A stretch of DNA of 53,209 bases from Robiginitomaculum sp. (GCA_030949705.1 JAUZSF010000026.1:1-53209), one strand, 5' to 3'; shown: positions 18,808 through 28,453, numbered from the stretch's first letter. Notes: generated by a model from the sequence alone, not told the origin. Numbers and translations are program-made.

Positions 18808-19601
18808 AGCTGGATATTTATCAGATTGATGCCTTTGCCGATGCCCCCTTTAGCGGCAATCCGGCGGCCGTCGTGCCTTTGGATCGCTGGCTGGGTGATG
18901 CGGTCATGCAAAATATCGCCATGGAAAACAATCTGGCCGAAACCGCCTTTATTCTACCAGGCGATACCGCCGATGCCTGGCAGTTACGCTGGTTCACCCC
19001 GACCACCGAAGTGCCCCTGTGTGGCCATGCCACGCTGGCCAGTGCCACCTGTATTTTGCGCCATATTCACCCACAACTGGATCAGGTACGCTTTGCCACC
19101 AAAAGCGGTGAATTGCGGGTACAACGCGATGGCGATGCCTTTGTGATGGATTTACCGGCGGGCCAGCCCAAAGACTGGACCATGCCCACGGCGGCACAGG
19201 CGGCCCTTGGCATCCCTATCGTGGATAGCGGCATCAGCACCTATCCGTTTGTGGTGCTGCAAAATGAGGCCGCCGTGCGGAGCCTGGATATGCAAAACGC
19301 ATTGGAGGCGGCCCAGTTGGCCCATAATAGCCGTGAACTGGTGGTTTGTGCCAAAGGTGATGGTGAGCTGGCTTTCGTCTTGCGGTTTTTTGCGCCCGGC
19401 GTTGGCGTGGATGAAGACCCGGTTACCGGCTCGGCGATTACCTATATCACTCCCTATTGGGCAAAAAAACTGGGCAAAGCCAAAATGCGCCTTTATCAGG
19501 CCTCCCCCCGGGGCGGTTATGTGGACGTAGAGCTCATTGGTGACCGGGTACACCTTATGGGCAAAGCCCGGGATTATCTGCGCGGCACCATCACCCTATA
19601 A
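18804..19601 (+). CDS. PhzF family isomerase-like protein
   Basis: A 265-residue protein of the PhzF/diaminopimelate-epimerase fold. Family blocks seen: YQIDAFADAPFSGNPAAVV at the N-terminus, MENNLAETAF with the conserved catalytic glutamate, FTPTTEVPLCGHATLAS, and GVDEDPVTGSA in the C-terminal half. Most family members are not phenazine enzymes, and there is no phenazine cluster here, so the substrate is unknown. The start overlaps thiD. It ends tail-to-tail with the minus-strand aminotransferase, overlapping by 6 bp. Confidence 0.88.
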   Translation: MKLDIYQIDAFADAPFSGNPAAVVPLDRWLGDAVMQNIAMENNLAETAFILPGDTADAWQLRWFTPTTEVPLCGHATLASATCILRHIHPQLDQVRFATKSGELRVQRDGDAFVMDLPAGQPKDWTMPTAAQAALGIPIVDSGISTYPFVVLQNEAAVRSLDMQNALEAAQLAHNSRELVVCAKGDGELAFVLRFFAPGVGVDEDPVTGSAITYITPYWAKKLGKAKMRLYQASPRGGYVDVELIGDRVHLMGKARDYLRGTITL

Positions 19602-20726
19602 CGACGCCTTCAGGGCCGCCCCAAAGCGCTCTATGTCTGCCTCATTCACCCATACATGGGGGGTGATGCGCAACCGGTCGCCCCGGCGCGAGACAAAAAC
19701 GTTTTGCGTTCGCAGGCGTTGTTGCAAGTCATCCGGGACCGTATCTGGCAGGCGCAGGGACAGATAATGCGGCGCGCGAATGGGTTCATCCTCGCCCCGC
19801 AGGCCCAATTCCCCCGCGATCTGGGCCAGCGTCGCCGTATGGGCGCGGGTCTGGGCACAGATATTTTCCACGCCCCAGTCCAGAATTTGCGTCAACGCCG
19901 CCTCGACCGCGGGCAGTAGTGCAAAATTGCTGCGCTCACCCATGTCAAAGCGCGCCGCCCCCGCGGCCATCTGATCATGATAATCGGTCAGACCGGCAAA
20001 GTTCTCGGCGCCATCGCGGCTTTGCCAGCATTGCTCTAAAGGCAGGCCGCCATGATGGCGTTCCGCCACATGCAAAAACCCGGTACCATAAGGCCCCAGC
20101 AGCCATTTATAATTGGCCATCACGGTAAAATCCGCATCCACCGCCACCGCATCAAAGGGCAACGCCCCCAAAGACTGGGTCAGGTCCAGCACCAAAGCGG
20201 CACCATTGGCTCGGGCCTTTTGCCCAATGGCCACCAGATCCAGCATCCCGCCATCAATCCAGTGCACATGGGCCAGCGCCACAATGGAAGTTTGTGGCCC
20301 AATCGCCTCCAGCACCACTTCGGTCCAGCTTTGCCCCTCATGGCGGCTAAGGGTCGTCACCTGGGCATGGCTGGCGTGGGCCTTTTCGCGCCAGACATAA
20401 ACATTGGAGGGAAACTGGTGCGCCATGACCAGGATTTCTGACCCGGCCGGCACGGACAGGTTTTTGGCCGCCACCGCCATGCCATAGCTGACCGAGGGGA
20501 TCAGTGCAAAATCCTCTGCCCTGGCATTCATCAACCGCGCCATCAGCGCCTTGATACGCAGGCCGTCTTCAAAAAAATCGTCTGTACATAGCTCCCATGG
20601 CCGGGCCTTGCGCGACAACCCGCCACGCCCCGCAGCCAGGACCTTGCCCGTTAATGGCCCCATAAAGGCACAGTCCAGATAGGCAATGTCCATAGGCATA
20701 TCGAAAAGATGACGTTGGCAATCCAT
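19596..20726 (-). CDS. Class V aminotransferase family protein (kynureninase/cysteine desulfurase-like)
   Basis: About 376 residues with ATG at 20724-20726; an upstream in-frame extension is possible but would overlap the DMT gene. PLP fold type I: the Schiff-base lysine is in ANYKWLLGPYGTGF, preceded by a substrate-side HVHWIDGG and a cofactor aspartate region LVLDLTQSLGALPFD. This class includes isopenicillin-N epimerase-like, kynureninase and desulfurase enzymes; I cannot choose the reaction. It starts one base after the stop of the upstream exporter gene, so they form an operon. Confidence 0.83.
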   Translation of the reverse strand: MDCQRHLFDMPMDIAYLDCAFMGPLTGKVLAAGRGGLSRKARPWELCTDDFFEDGLRIKALMARLMNARAEDFALIPSVSYGMAVAAKNLSVPAGSEILVMAHQFPSNVYVWREKAHASHAQVTTLSRHEGQSWTEVVLEAIGPQTSIVALAHVHWIDGGMLDLVAIGQKARANGAALVLDLTQSLGALPFDAVAVDADFTVMANYKWLLGPYGTGFLHVAERHHGGLPLEQCWQSRDGAENFAGLTDYHDQMAAGAARFDMGERSNFALLPAVEAALTQILDWGVENICAQTRAHTATLAQIAGELGLRGEDEPIRAPHYLSLRLPDTVPDDLQQRLRTQNVFVSRRGDRLRITPHVWVNEADIERFGAALKASL

Positions 20727-20727
20727 G

Positions 20728-21657
20728 TCAAATACTCTTGTTTTTTTGCCGGGCCAGCGCCAGACCGGCCAGAATGACTGCAAACCCCACCCATACCGTC
20801 AGCCCCAGTTTTTCGCCAAAGGCCAGGCCAACCAGAACCGCAATGAGCGGCATGATATAATTGGAAAGCGATAAAAAACTGGGCCCATTATCGCGGATGA
20901 TCATCATCAGAACAATGCCCCCAAGGCCGGTGGAGCCCAGCCCCAGTGCCAGCAAAGACAACAAAGCCTTGGGGCTGGGCATATCCATGCTCAGGGCCGC
21001 ATACACACCAAAGGGAGTGATCATCATGGCAGCACAGATCAGAAGACCAGCAGCAGCCACCGAGGGGCGAGTGGTCGGCAGATTGCGCACCAGCACCGCC
21101 TGCACCGCATAAAACACCGCCCCCAGAATCACCGCCAGTTGTGCCACACTGGCCGGGCCGCCAATATCCTGCAAAGCGCTGGGTCCCATGAGCAGTGCCA
21201 CCCCAACAAGGCCCAGCATAAATCCGGCAAATTTGCGCAATGTCATGGCCTCGCCCGGCACAAATACATGGGCCAGCGCGGCGGTAGTCAGGGGCATAAT
21301 GGCCATCAATATGCCCACCAGCGCTGAATCCAGGCTTTGCTGTCCCCAGGAAACCAGGGCAAACGGTGCCGTAGCACCGGTAAAGCCCAATATGGCAAAC
21401 CAAAGCCAGCGCCTATCGGGTTTGGGCCATAACGGTGGCAGTTTCTGGCCGCGAATGCTCATCCAGAGCAACAGGGCAATTGCACCAATCCACAACCGGC
21501 CCATCACCAGCGTGGTTGGTGGAATTTCGGTAACGGCAATTTTCAAAAGGATAAACGCCGTACCCCACAACACCGCCACCCCCAACAGGCGCAGCCAGTC
21601 AAACAGGCTGTGCTGGTCATTTTGCGTAGGCGCAGAGGAGGAAGGAGATACAGTCAT
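20728..21657 (-). CDS. DMT superfamily transporter (EamA domains)
   Basis: Encodes 309 residues with about ten hydrophobic helices in two EamA repeats. The first begins at LLGVAVLWGTAFILLKIAV; the second spans about residues 160-300 and contains GLGSTGLGGIVLMMIIRDNGPSFLSL. Such proteins export amino acids or metabolites. ATG 21657 is used because the longer frame starts with TTG. Pairing with a PLP aminotransferase suggests, but does not prove, that the exported compound is amino-acid related. Confidence 0.88.
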   Translation of the reverse strand: MTVSPSSSAPTQNDQHSLFDWLRLLGVAVLWGTAFILLKIAVTEIPPTTLVMGRLWIGAIALLLWMSIRGQKLPPLWPKPDRRWLWFAILGFTGATAPFALVSWGQQSLDSALVGILMAIMPLTTAALAHVFVPGEAMTLRKFAGFMLGLVGVALLMGPSALQDIGGPASVAQLAVILGAVFYAVQAVLVRNLPTTRPSVAAAGLLICAAMMITPFGVYAALSMDMPSPKALLSLLALGLGSTGLGGIVLMMIIRDNGPSFLSLSNYIMPLIAVLVGLAFGEKLGLTVWVGFAVILAGLALARQKNKSI

Positions 21658-21809
21658 AGGCCCATGTCGGGGCAATTCGCCGCGCTGTCAAATATATTAT
21701 TTTTACACAAAACACACCTGCTCAGTTGATCCCCGGCCAAAGACCGCCTATGTGGGCGGCGGGACACGCTTCCCCAACGAAGCGCGCCTGTCTGTGAGGA
21801 TAGGAGTAC

Positions 21810-22982
21810 ATGATGACAGACACACAACAGCCGGCCATGCGCCCGGCTGATCCGAGATTCTCGTCCGGGCCATGCAAAAAGCATCCAGGCTGGACCTTTA
21901 ACACACTTTCCAATGCACTTTTGGGCCGGTCTCACCGATCCGCACCGGGCAAGGCGCGCCTGTTACAGGCGATCGAGGAAACCCGTACCCTTCTTGGCGT
22001 GCCCGATGATTATCACATCGGCATTGTCCCCGCATCTGATACCGGGGCGATGGAAATGGCGCTATGGTCTTTGCTGGGCGCACGCCCGGTAGACGTGCTG
22101 GCCTGGGAAAGTTTTGGCAAAGGCTGGGCCACCGACATTACCGCCCAGCTCAAACTGGACGATGTTCACCTGCTGGAAGCCCCCTATGGGGAATTGCCGG
22201 ATCTGGGTGCCGTTCGTCCCGATGCCGATGTGATTTTCACCTGGAACGGTACCACGTCGGGCGTGCGCGTTCCCAATGCCGACTGGATCAGCGAGACCCG
22301 TGAAGGCCTCAGCATTTGCGATGCCACCTCGGCGGCTTTTGCCCAGGAACTGGACTGGCCAAAACTGGATGTGGTGACCTTCTCCTGGCAAAAAGTGCTG
22401 GGCGGGGAGGCGGCCCATGGCATGTTGATCCTGTCTCCACGCGCCGTGAAAAGGCTGCAAAGCTATACACCCCCATGGCCGCTGCCCAAGATTTTCCGCC
22501 TCACCAAAAAAGGCAAATTGATCGAGGGCATATTCAAAGGGGCCACCATCAACACCCCATCCATGATGGCCGTTGAGGATTATCTGGAAGCCTTAAAATG
22601 GTCCGCGCGCCAAGGCGGCTTACCCGCCATGATCGCCCGGGCCGATGCCAATCTGCAGATTGTGTCGGAATGGGTGGAAGGCTCTGACTGGGCCGATTTT
22701 TTATGTGCGGACCCGACCTTGCGATCCAACACATCGGTATGCCTAAAAATTACCGATGGTGCGGTTGTCGCCTTATCAGGGGATGAACAGGCCGCCTTTG
22801 CCAAAACTTTGAGCAAGCATTTGGAAACCGAAGGGGTGGCGCTGGATATCGGTGCCTATCGCGATGCCCCCCCGGGGCTGCGGATCTGGTGCGGCGGCAC
22901 GGTCGAGGCCAATGATGTCATGGCCTTAATGCCCTGGCTGGACTGGGCCTTTGCCCGCACCAAAGCGGAACTGAGCCTTTAG
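21810..22982 (+). CDS. serC: Phosphoserine transaminase
   Basis: SerC converts 3-phosphohydroxypyruvate to phosphoserine. A 390-residue protein of the variant SerC type seen in alphaproteobacteria and some archaea: N-terminal [18 protein letters not shown], the PLP lysine in [15 protein letters not shown], and [28 protein letters not shown] C-terminal elements. Two adjacent ATGs (21810, 21813) follow TAGGAG; the second has the better spacing. It lies 41 bp before serA, matching consecutive pathway steps. Confidence 0.95.
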   Translation: MMTDTQQPAMRPADPRFSSGPCKKHPGWTFNTLSNALLGRSHRSAPGKARLLQAIEETRTLLGVPDDYHIGIVPASDTGAMEMALWSLLGARPVDVLAWESFGKGWATDITAQLKLDDVHLLEAPYGELPDLGAVRPDADVIFTWNGTTSGVRVPNADWISETREGLSICDATSAAFAQELDWPKLDVVTFSWQKVLGGEAAHGMLILSPRAVKRLQSYTPPWPLPKIFRLTKKGKLIEGIFKGATINTPSMMAVEDYLEALKWSARQGGLPAMIARADANLQIVSEWVEGSDWADFLCADPTLRSNTSVCLKITDGAVVALSGDEQAAFAKTLSKHLETEGVALDIGAYRDAPPGLRIWCGGTVEANDVMALMPWLDWAFARTKAELSL

Positions 22983-23023
22983 GCCAGCATTTTTCATATA
23001 TAAAATTCTACAAGGAGGGCGCT

Positions 23024-24598
23024 ATGCCCAAAGTTCTGATTGCAGACAAACTGTCTTCTGCGGCCGTTGATGTGTTTCGTGATAAAGGCGTTGATGTTGA
23101 TGTCCGTACCGGTCTTTCCAAAGACGAGTTGATTGCCGTTATTGGCGACTATGACGGTCTGGTTGTGCGTTCGGCCACCAAGCCGGATGCCGATATCATC
23201 GCCGCGGCCAAAAATCTGAAAGTCATCGGCCGGGCCGGGATTGGCACCGACAATATCGACAAGGTGGCCGCCACCGCCAAAGGTATCGTGGTGATGAATA
23301 CCCCCTTTGGCAATGCGGTGACCACCGCCGAACATGCCATCGCCATGATGTTTGCCGCCGCCCGGCAAATCCCCGAGGCCAATGCCTCTACCCAGAATGG
23401 GAAATGGGAAAAATCCCGTTTTGTCGGTACCGAGCTTTATGGCAAAACCCTAGGCCTGATCGGTTGTGGCAATATTGGCTCACTGGTAGCCGAACGGGCG
23501 CGCGGCCTGCAAATGCACGTGCTAGCTTACGATCCGTTTTTAACGCCGGAACGCGCCATTGAGCTGGGCGTTGAAAAGGCCGCGTTAAATGACGTTCTGG
23601 AACGGGCCAATGTGATCAGCCTGCATACCCCGCTGACCGACCAGACCCGCAACATTTTATCGGCCGACGCCCTGCAAAAAACCCGCGAAGGGGTGATTAT
23701 CGTCAATTGCGCCCGCGGCGGTCTGGTAGATGAAGCGGCCCTGCGCGAAGGTCTGCTGTCGGGCCATATTCGCGCCGCGGCGCTGGATGTATATGCCAGC
23801 GAACCGGCCCGGGAAAACGACCTCTTTGGCACGCCAGGCCTGGTGGCCACACCGCATTTGGGGGCCTCGACCCGGGAGGCACAGGAAAATGTGGCCTTGC
23901 AGGTCGCCCATCAGATCAGTGACTTTTTACTCACCGGGGCAGTGACCAATGCGCTGAACATGCCATCGGTCAGCGCCGAAGAAGCGCCGCGTCTACGGCC
24001 CTTTATTGATCTGGCGGAAAAGCTGGGCCTTTTGGCCGGGCAATTGGTGACCTCGGGCGTGAAACGCATCGAAGTTTCCTATCTGGGTGATGTCGCCGGT
24101 CTGAACATCAAGCCGCTCAGCTCAGCGGCACTGGCCGGGGTGCTGCGCCCCATGCTGGGTGATGTTAATCTGGTGTCCGCGCCGGCGCTGGCCGCCGATC
24201 GCGGCATTGTGCTGGCCCAGACCAGTCAGGAGCAATTGGGCGATTATGAATCCGTGATCACCATTTCGGTGGAAAGCCAAAACACCGTTCGCACCGTGGC
24301 CGGGGCGTTGTTTGCTGGCCAGCCCCGGGTAATCCAGACCAATGATGTGGTGCTGGATGCCCCATTCAGCACGCACATGCTGTTTGTCGAAAACGAAGAT
24401 GAGCCTGGCTTTATCGGTGATCTGGGCAAGGTCTTGGGCGAGCGGAAAGTCAATATTGCCACCTTTAATCTTGGCCGTACCAATCAGGGCGGACAGGCCA
24501 TTGCGCTGGTTGGGATTGATCAGAGCATTGATAGCGATGCGCTGGCCGACGTACGCGCACTACCCCATGTGCGTGCCGCCAGCGCCCTGCAATTCTGA
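23024..24598 (+). CDS. serA: D-3-phosphoglycerate dehydrogenase
   Basis: The first step of serine synthesis, NAD-dependent oxidation of 3-phosphoglycerate. A 524-residue long-form enzyme with substrate- and NAD-binding domains (GLIGCGNIGSLVAERARG), the catalytic Arg in IIVNCARGGLVDEAAL, Glu, and His in ATPHLGASTREAQ. The intervening ASB domain is about 330-445 and the C-terminal ACT domain about 450-524, where serine feedback usually acts. It follows an AAGGAGG Shine-Dalgarno sequence and serC. Confidence 0.98.
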   Translation: MPKVLIADKLSSAAVDVFRDKGVDVDVRTGLSKDELIAVIGDYDGLVVRSATKPDADIIAAAKNLKVIGRAGIGTDNIDKVAATAKGIVVMNTPFGNAVTTAEHAIAMMFAAARQIPEANASTQNGKWEKSRFVGTELYGKTLGLIGCGNIGSLVAERARGLQMHVLAYDPFLTPERAIELGVEKAALNDVLERANVISLHTPLTDQTRNILSADALQKTREGVIIVNCARGGLVDEAALREGLLSGHIRAAALDVYASEPARENDLFGTPGLVATPHLGASTREAQENVALQVAHQISDFLLTGAVTNALNMPSVSAEEAPRLRPFIDLAEKLGLLAGQLVTSGVKRIEVSYLGDVAGLNIKPLSSAALAGVLRPMLGDVNLVSAPALAADRGIVLAQTSQEQLGDYESVITISVESQNTVRTVAGALFAGQPRVIQTNDVVLDAPFSTHMLFVENEDEPGFIGDLGKVLGERKVNIATFNLGRTNQGGQAIALVGIDQSIDSDALADVRALPHVRAASALQF

Positions 24599-24604
24599 AC
24601 CTTT

Positions 24605-24643
24605 GGGTGTGGCCGTTTTCGGGCTTGCAGAACGGTCACACCC
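24605..24643 (+). terminator. Hairpin after serA, possible terminator
   Basis: GGGTGTGGCCGTT (24605-24617) pairs with AACGGTCACACCC (24631-24643) with one mismatch and a 13-nt loop, beginning 6 bp after the serA stop. No T-run follows, so termination strength is uncertain; it may instead stabilise the 3' end. Confidence 0.45.
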
Positions 24644-24735
24644 TGCGGATTTCAACCTTGGAAGACTATTCAGAACACCAAGCAGACCTTAGAATGTGTA
24701 TTGGCTGGGTTTGCAGTTTGGAATAAGGGAAAGTC

Positions 24736-25326
24736 ATGAAACCTATCTCTGTGTGTCTTGCGTTCAGTGCGACGCTGATTTTCAGCTTTGCAAGCGCGGC
24801 CTTTTCAACTGAGCTGGAAGAGGCGCGGATCAATGTGCTGGTTCATGATGTGAATCTGACCGGCAATGGAGCCGGCGGCAAGGAAAGCGGTGCGGACATT
24901 CAAGGCGAGCTGGTGTTTTCTTCTCCAGACTTTCTGTCCTGGGCCGGATCGCCGCGCCCTTATCTGAATGGATCGCTAAATACCGCTGGGGAAACCAATT
25001 TCGGTGGCGCCGGACTGGCCTGGCAAAAAGATTTTACTTCCACCTTTTATGGCGAATTTGATTTTGGCCTTGTGATCCATGATGGCATTGTCCATTTGCC
25101 AGCTGATCCCGCCGACCCAAAGCGCATTCGCCTGGATGCCACGCGTGTCATTCTGGGATCACGGGTACTGTTTCGCCCCACCTTTGTGCTGGGTCTGCAT
25201 CTGAATGAACAATGGGATGCGGCGGTCATGTTTGAACACCTGTCGCATGGACAAATTCTGGCCAGTGGGCGTAATGAAGGTCTGGATAATTTAGGCGTAC
25301 GCCTTTCCTATAAATTTGGCCATTAG
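24736..25326 (+). CDS. pagL: PagL-like lipid A 3-O-deacylase (acyloxyacyl hydrolase family)
   Basis: Encodes 196 residues: a signal peptide (about 1-22) and then an outer-membrane beta-barrel. The C-terminal block FEHLSHGQILASGRNEGLDN followed by LGVRLSYKFGH matches the PagL active-site region, where His and Ser are catalytic and the protein ends in an aromatic-rich barrel strand. PagL removes the 3-position acyl chain from lipid A, lowering endotoxicity. It stands alone between serA and purA. The family call rests mainly on the C-terminal third. Confidence 0.75.
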   Translation: MKPISVCLAFSATLIFSFASAAFSTELEEARINVLVHDVNLTGNGAGGKESGADIQGELVFSSPDFLSWAGSPRPYLNGSLNTAGETNFGGAGLAWQKDFTSTFYGEFDFGLVIHDGIVHLPADPADPKRIRLDATRVILGSRVLFRPTFVLGLHLNEQWDAAVMFEHLSHGQILASGRNEGLDNLGVRLSYKFGH

Positions 25327-25354
25327 GGCCTGAACGAACTGCAGGAATATCATT

Positions 25355-26647
25355 ATGGCCAATGTCGTGGTTGTCGGCTCGCAATGGGGCGACGAGGGCA
25401 AGGGTAAGATTGTCGATTGGCTCTCTACCCGGGCTGATGTGGTGGTGCGCTTTCAGGGCGGCCATAATGCCGGCCACACTTTGGTGGTTGATGGCGTCGT
25501 TTACAAGCTGAGCCTCCTCCCATCCGGCATTGTGCGTCCAGAAAAGCTCTCCATGATTGGCAATGGCGTAGTGCTGGACCCCTGGGCCCTGCTGACAGAA
25601 ATCGACAAGCTGGCCGGTCAGGGCGTGGAGATTGAACCGGCGCGTCTTCGCATTGCCGAAAATATTCCATTGATCCTGCCCCTGCATGGAGAGCTGGACG
25701 TGGCCCGCGAGGCGGCCGCCGGATCGGGCAAGATCGGCACCACCAAACGCGGCATCGGCCCGGCCTATGAAGACAAGATCGCCCGCCGCGCGGTTCGCCT
25801 GATCGACCTTGCCGATGCCGATGCCTTGCTGGCGCGCATTACGGGCCTGCTGGCACACCACAATATTTTGCGCGCCGCCTATGGCCTTGAAGTGATCAAG
25901 GCCGAAGACCTTGCCAATGACCTGTTGGCCCTGGCGCCCAAGGTCTTGCCCTTTGCCGCCCCGGTCTGGCAGGAGCTGGACGCGGTGCGGCGCGCGGGCA
26001 AGAAAATTCTGTTTGAAGGGGCGCAAGGGGCCATGCTGGATGTGGATCACGGCACCTACCCTTACGTCACGTCCTCCAACACCCTGGCCGGTCAGGCCGC
26101 CACTGGGTCCGGCGTTGGCCCCGATGCCCTGAACTTCACCCTGGGCATTACCAAGGCCTACACCACCCGGGTTGGCGAGGGGCCATTCCCCACCGAACAG
26201 GAAAATGAAACCGGCAAAAAACTGGGCAAGCGCGGGGCCGAGTTTGGTACCGTTACCGGGCGCACCCGCCGTTGCGGCTGGTTTGATGCGGTCATGGTGC
26301 GCCAGGCCATCATCACCGGCGGCATTTCAGGCATTGCCCTGACCAAGCTGGATGTGCTGGACGGTTTTGCCGAGCTGAAAGTTTGCGTCGCCTACAAGCT
26401 GGACGGCAAACGCATTCGACGCCTGCCGGCCAGCATTAAAGATCAGGCCCGGGTAGAGCCGGTCTATGAAAGCTTTGAAGGCTGGGACCAATCGACCCGG
26501 GGCGCACGTTCATGGGCTGACCTTCCCGCCACCGCCGTTAAATATGTGCGACGCCTAGAAGAACTGATCGGCGCGCCGGTGGCCATGCTCTCCACCAGCC
26601 CGGAACGCGAAGACGTGATCCTGATGCGCGATCCCTTTAAGGGCTAG
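25355..26647 (+). CDS. purA: Adenylosuccinate synthetase
   Basis: PurA makes adenylosuccinate from IMP, GTP and aspartate in AMP synthesis. Encodes 430 residues with the P-loop [11 protein letters not shown] at 7-17, catalytic GGHNAGHT, the conserved [20 protein letters not shown] block and [14 protein letters not shown] IMP loop (here [14 protein letters not shown]). Normal length, intact. It begins 28 bp after the PagL gene. Confidence 0.98.
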   Translation: MANVVVVGSQWGDEGKGKIVDWLSTRADVVVRFQGGHNAGHTLVVDGVVYKLSLLPSGIVRPEKLSMIGNGVVLDPWALLTEIDKLAGQGVEIEPARLRIAENIPLILPLHGELDVAREAAAGSGKIGTTKRGIGPAYEDKIARRAVRLIDLADADALLARITGLLAHHNILRAAYGLEVIKAEDLANDLLALAPKVLPFAAPVWQELDAVRRAGKKILFEGAQGAMLDVDHGTYPYVTSSNTLAGQAATGSGVGPDALNFTLGITKAYTTRVGEGPFPTEQENETGKKLGKRGAEFGTVTGRTRRCGWFDAVMVRQAIITGGISGIALTKLDVLDGFAELKVCVAYKLDGKRIRRLPASIKDQARVEPVYESFEGWDQSTRGARSWADLPATAVKYVRRLEELIGAPVAMLSTSPEREDVILMRDPFKG

Positions 26648-26709
26648 CGACGGGTTTTCGCTTCACTTGCGTTTATCTCTATGCAGGGCGCAAGATCTGG
26701 AGTGAAATC

Positions 26710-27030
26710 ATGAATATTCAAACCAAATTAGGCGTAGGCATTTTGGCCATCGCGTTATTGGCCCCGGCGCTGGCTCATGCCGGCACGGGCCGTGCCAAAG
26801 GATGCGGCGTGGCCCGGGGTTCCGGCGTGATGCACGGCACTGGAACCGTATATGGCAAAGGCATTGCCATTGGTCATAACGCCAATGGCGAGCGCGTCAT
26901 CAAACGCGGATCCGGCACACTTAGCGGCACTGGCACGGTGATCGGTCGCGGCACCTTTATCGGCTGTGGCAAAGGGATCGGCACCGGCAAAGTGCGTGGA
27001 CATGGCACCAAACGGCGCGGTTTTCACTAA
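26710..27030 (+). CDS. Exported glycine-rich hexapeptide-repeat protein, unknown function
   Basis: Encodes 106 residues. A signal peptide (1-24, cleavage after AHA) is followed by twelve consecutive six-residue units in strict register from residue 31 to 102. Ten start with GxG or GxN (GCGVAR, GSGVMH, GTGTVY, GKGIAI, GSGTLS, GTGTVI, GRGTFI, GCGKGI, GTGKVR, GHGTKR); the units at 55-66 form a linker. Two cysteines sit in equivalent positions of repeats 1 and 10. The C-terminus is basic. The pattern suggests a repeated beta structure in the periplasm or on the surface. I do not recognise the family. A Shine-Dalgarno sequence (GGAGTG) precedes ATG and a strong terminator follows. Confidence 0.7.
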   Translation: MNIQTKLGVGILAIALLAPALAHAGTGRAKGCGVARGSGVMHGTGTVYGKGIAIGHNANGERVIKRGSGTLSGTGTVIGRGTFIGCGKGIGTGKVRGHGTKRRGFH

Positions 27031-27048
27031 CCCCCAAGCCCCGCCTTG

Positions 27049-27087
27049 AACCCCGAAATGGTCCCTCAGGCTGTTTCGGGGTTTTTC
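27049..27087 (+). terminator. Rho-independent terminator after the hexapeptide-repeat gene
   Basis: AACCCCGAAA (27049-27058) pairs with TTTCGGGGTT (27074-27083), followed by a T-run to 27086. It would end plus-strand transcription and, being nearly symmetric, may also serve rpoH, whose stop is at 27101 on the other strand. Confidence 0.85.
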
Positions 27088-27100
27088 TAATTGGCGCCCC

Positions 27101-27992
27101 TTAAGCGTCCAGCAAACCCTTTTCCTTGGCCTGTTCCAGCATGGCAGCCTGCAGTTTTTCAAAGGCGCGGACCTCGATCTGGCGAATGCGTTCGCGAGAA
27201 ACCCCATAGGTCTGCGCCAGTTCTTCGAGGGTTTTTGGCTCTTCTGACAATTTTCGCTGTTGGATAATATCCTGTTCGCGTTCGTTCAGATTGGCCATGG
27301 CGTCCTGCAACAGTTCCATCCGGGTGGAAAACTCGTCGCTTTCAACAACCTGGGTTTCCTGGCTGACATAGTTTTCGTCCTCCAGCCAGTCCTGCCATTG
27401 GCTGTCGCCTTCGGCAGAGCGCAAAGGCGCATTCAGCGAGGCATCGGGACCAGACATGCGCCGGTTCATCTGCACCACATCATTGTTGGTTACGCCCAGT
27501 TTGGTGGCAATGCTTTCCACCTGATCGGGATGCAGATCGCCATCATCAATGGCTTTCATCTGGCCTTTCATGCGGCGCAGATTGAAAAACAGTTTTTTTC
27601 TGCGCCGCCGTGGTGCCCATTTTTACCAGAGACCAGGAGCGCAAAATATATTCCTGAATGGACGCGCGGATCCACCACATGGCATAAGTGGCGAGGCGAA
27701 AACCCTTGTCCGGGTCAAACTTTTTTACCGCCTGCATCAGGCCGACATTGCCTTCGGAGACCACTTCGCCAATGGGCAGTCCATAGCCGCGATAGCCCAT
27801 GGCAATTTTTGCCACCAGGCGCAAATGCGAGGTCACCAGCTTTTGTGCCGCATCGGCATCCTTATGCTCGACCCAGCGTTTGGCCAGCATGAATTCCTCG
27901 TCTTTTTCCAGCATGGGAAATTTGCGGATTTCGGTAAGATAGCGCGACAGCGAGGCTTCCGGCGTAGCGGAGACGGGTAACTGGGTTGCCAT
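27101..27992 (-). CDS. rpoH: RNA polymerase sigma-32 factor RpoH, one frameshift
   Basis: RpoH directs heat-shock transcription. ATG 27992 follows AGGAG with good spacing; a longer in-frame start upstream is unlikely. Region 2 (LVTSHLRLVAKIAMGYRGYG, then EGNVGLMQAVKKFDPDKGFR and YAMWWIRASIQEYIL) is followed by the RpoH box, which is interrupted at an A7 run (27593-27599 as T on plus): AAQKK should continue LFFNLRR. Removing one A joins it to MKGQMKAIDDGDL and the region 4 helix-turn-helix (TLEELAQTYGVSRERIRQIE) up to 27101. The break is probably a sequence error, with transcriptional slippage as an alternative. Confidence 0.92.
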
Positions 27993-28290
27993 GAAAATTC
28001 TCCTAAGGGCGCGACTTTTCGTCGTCTTTACAGTGTTGACCCTCATTTAGGTTTTTTTTAGGACCGATTAAAGGGCATTCTTTCATATTTCGACCAGCGT
28101 GGCAGCAATATCACGCATTTGTTACGGGGATAATCCCCAGCCTGTTGGGGCTATATACCTCTTCATACGGCGCTCGCAGACATATCCCTCATCCATGAAC
28201 CATTATAAAACCCTTTATTTACAATGTCATTATGTCCGATTTTATGAATTTTCTGATCCAGCACCGCTCTATTGTGCACCCATTTTCACC

Positions 28291-28440
28291 CCCGGGGATA
28301 AAGTGCAAAAGTCCACAGGCAAAAAGGGGCAAACATCGCCTTTCAAGGGGTAAAAGAGGGGTAACACAGGGTCCATCTGGGGTAAATGAGGGACACTCAG
28401 GGCCCCTGCCCAAGGGGTAATTACCCCTTATTGACCCTTG
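28291..28440 (-). repeat. Helically phased array of AGGGGTAA/TTACCCCT motifs in the pnp-rpoH gap
   Basis: On the plus strand, G-tracts start at 28294, 28326, 28347, 28358, 28369, 28379, 28390, 28400 and 28414. The spacings are 32, 21, 11, 11, 10, 11, 10 and 14 bp, so the first eight fall on multiples of about 10.6 bp over ten turns. The full unit AGGGGTAA occurs at 28346, 28357 and 28413, with TGGGGTAA at 28378. At 28412-28429 the array turns over in a perfect 18-bp palindrome, AAGGGGTAATTACCCCTT. Read on the strand of rpoH the motif is TTACCCCT, the same orientation as in front of ruvC. Function unknown. Confidence 0.75.
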
Positions 28441-28453
28441 TGGGGTGTAATCC

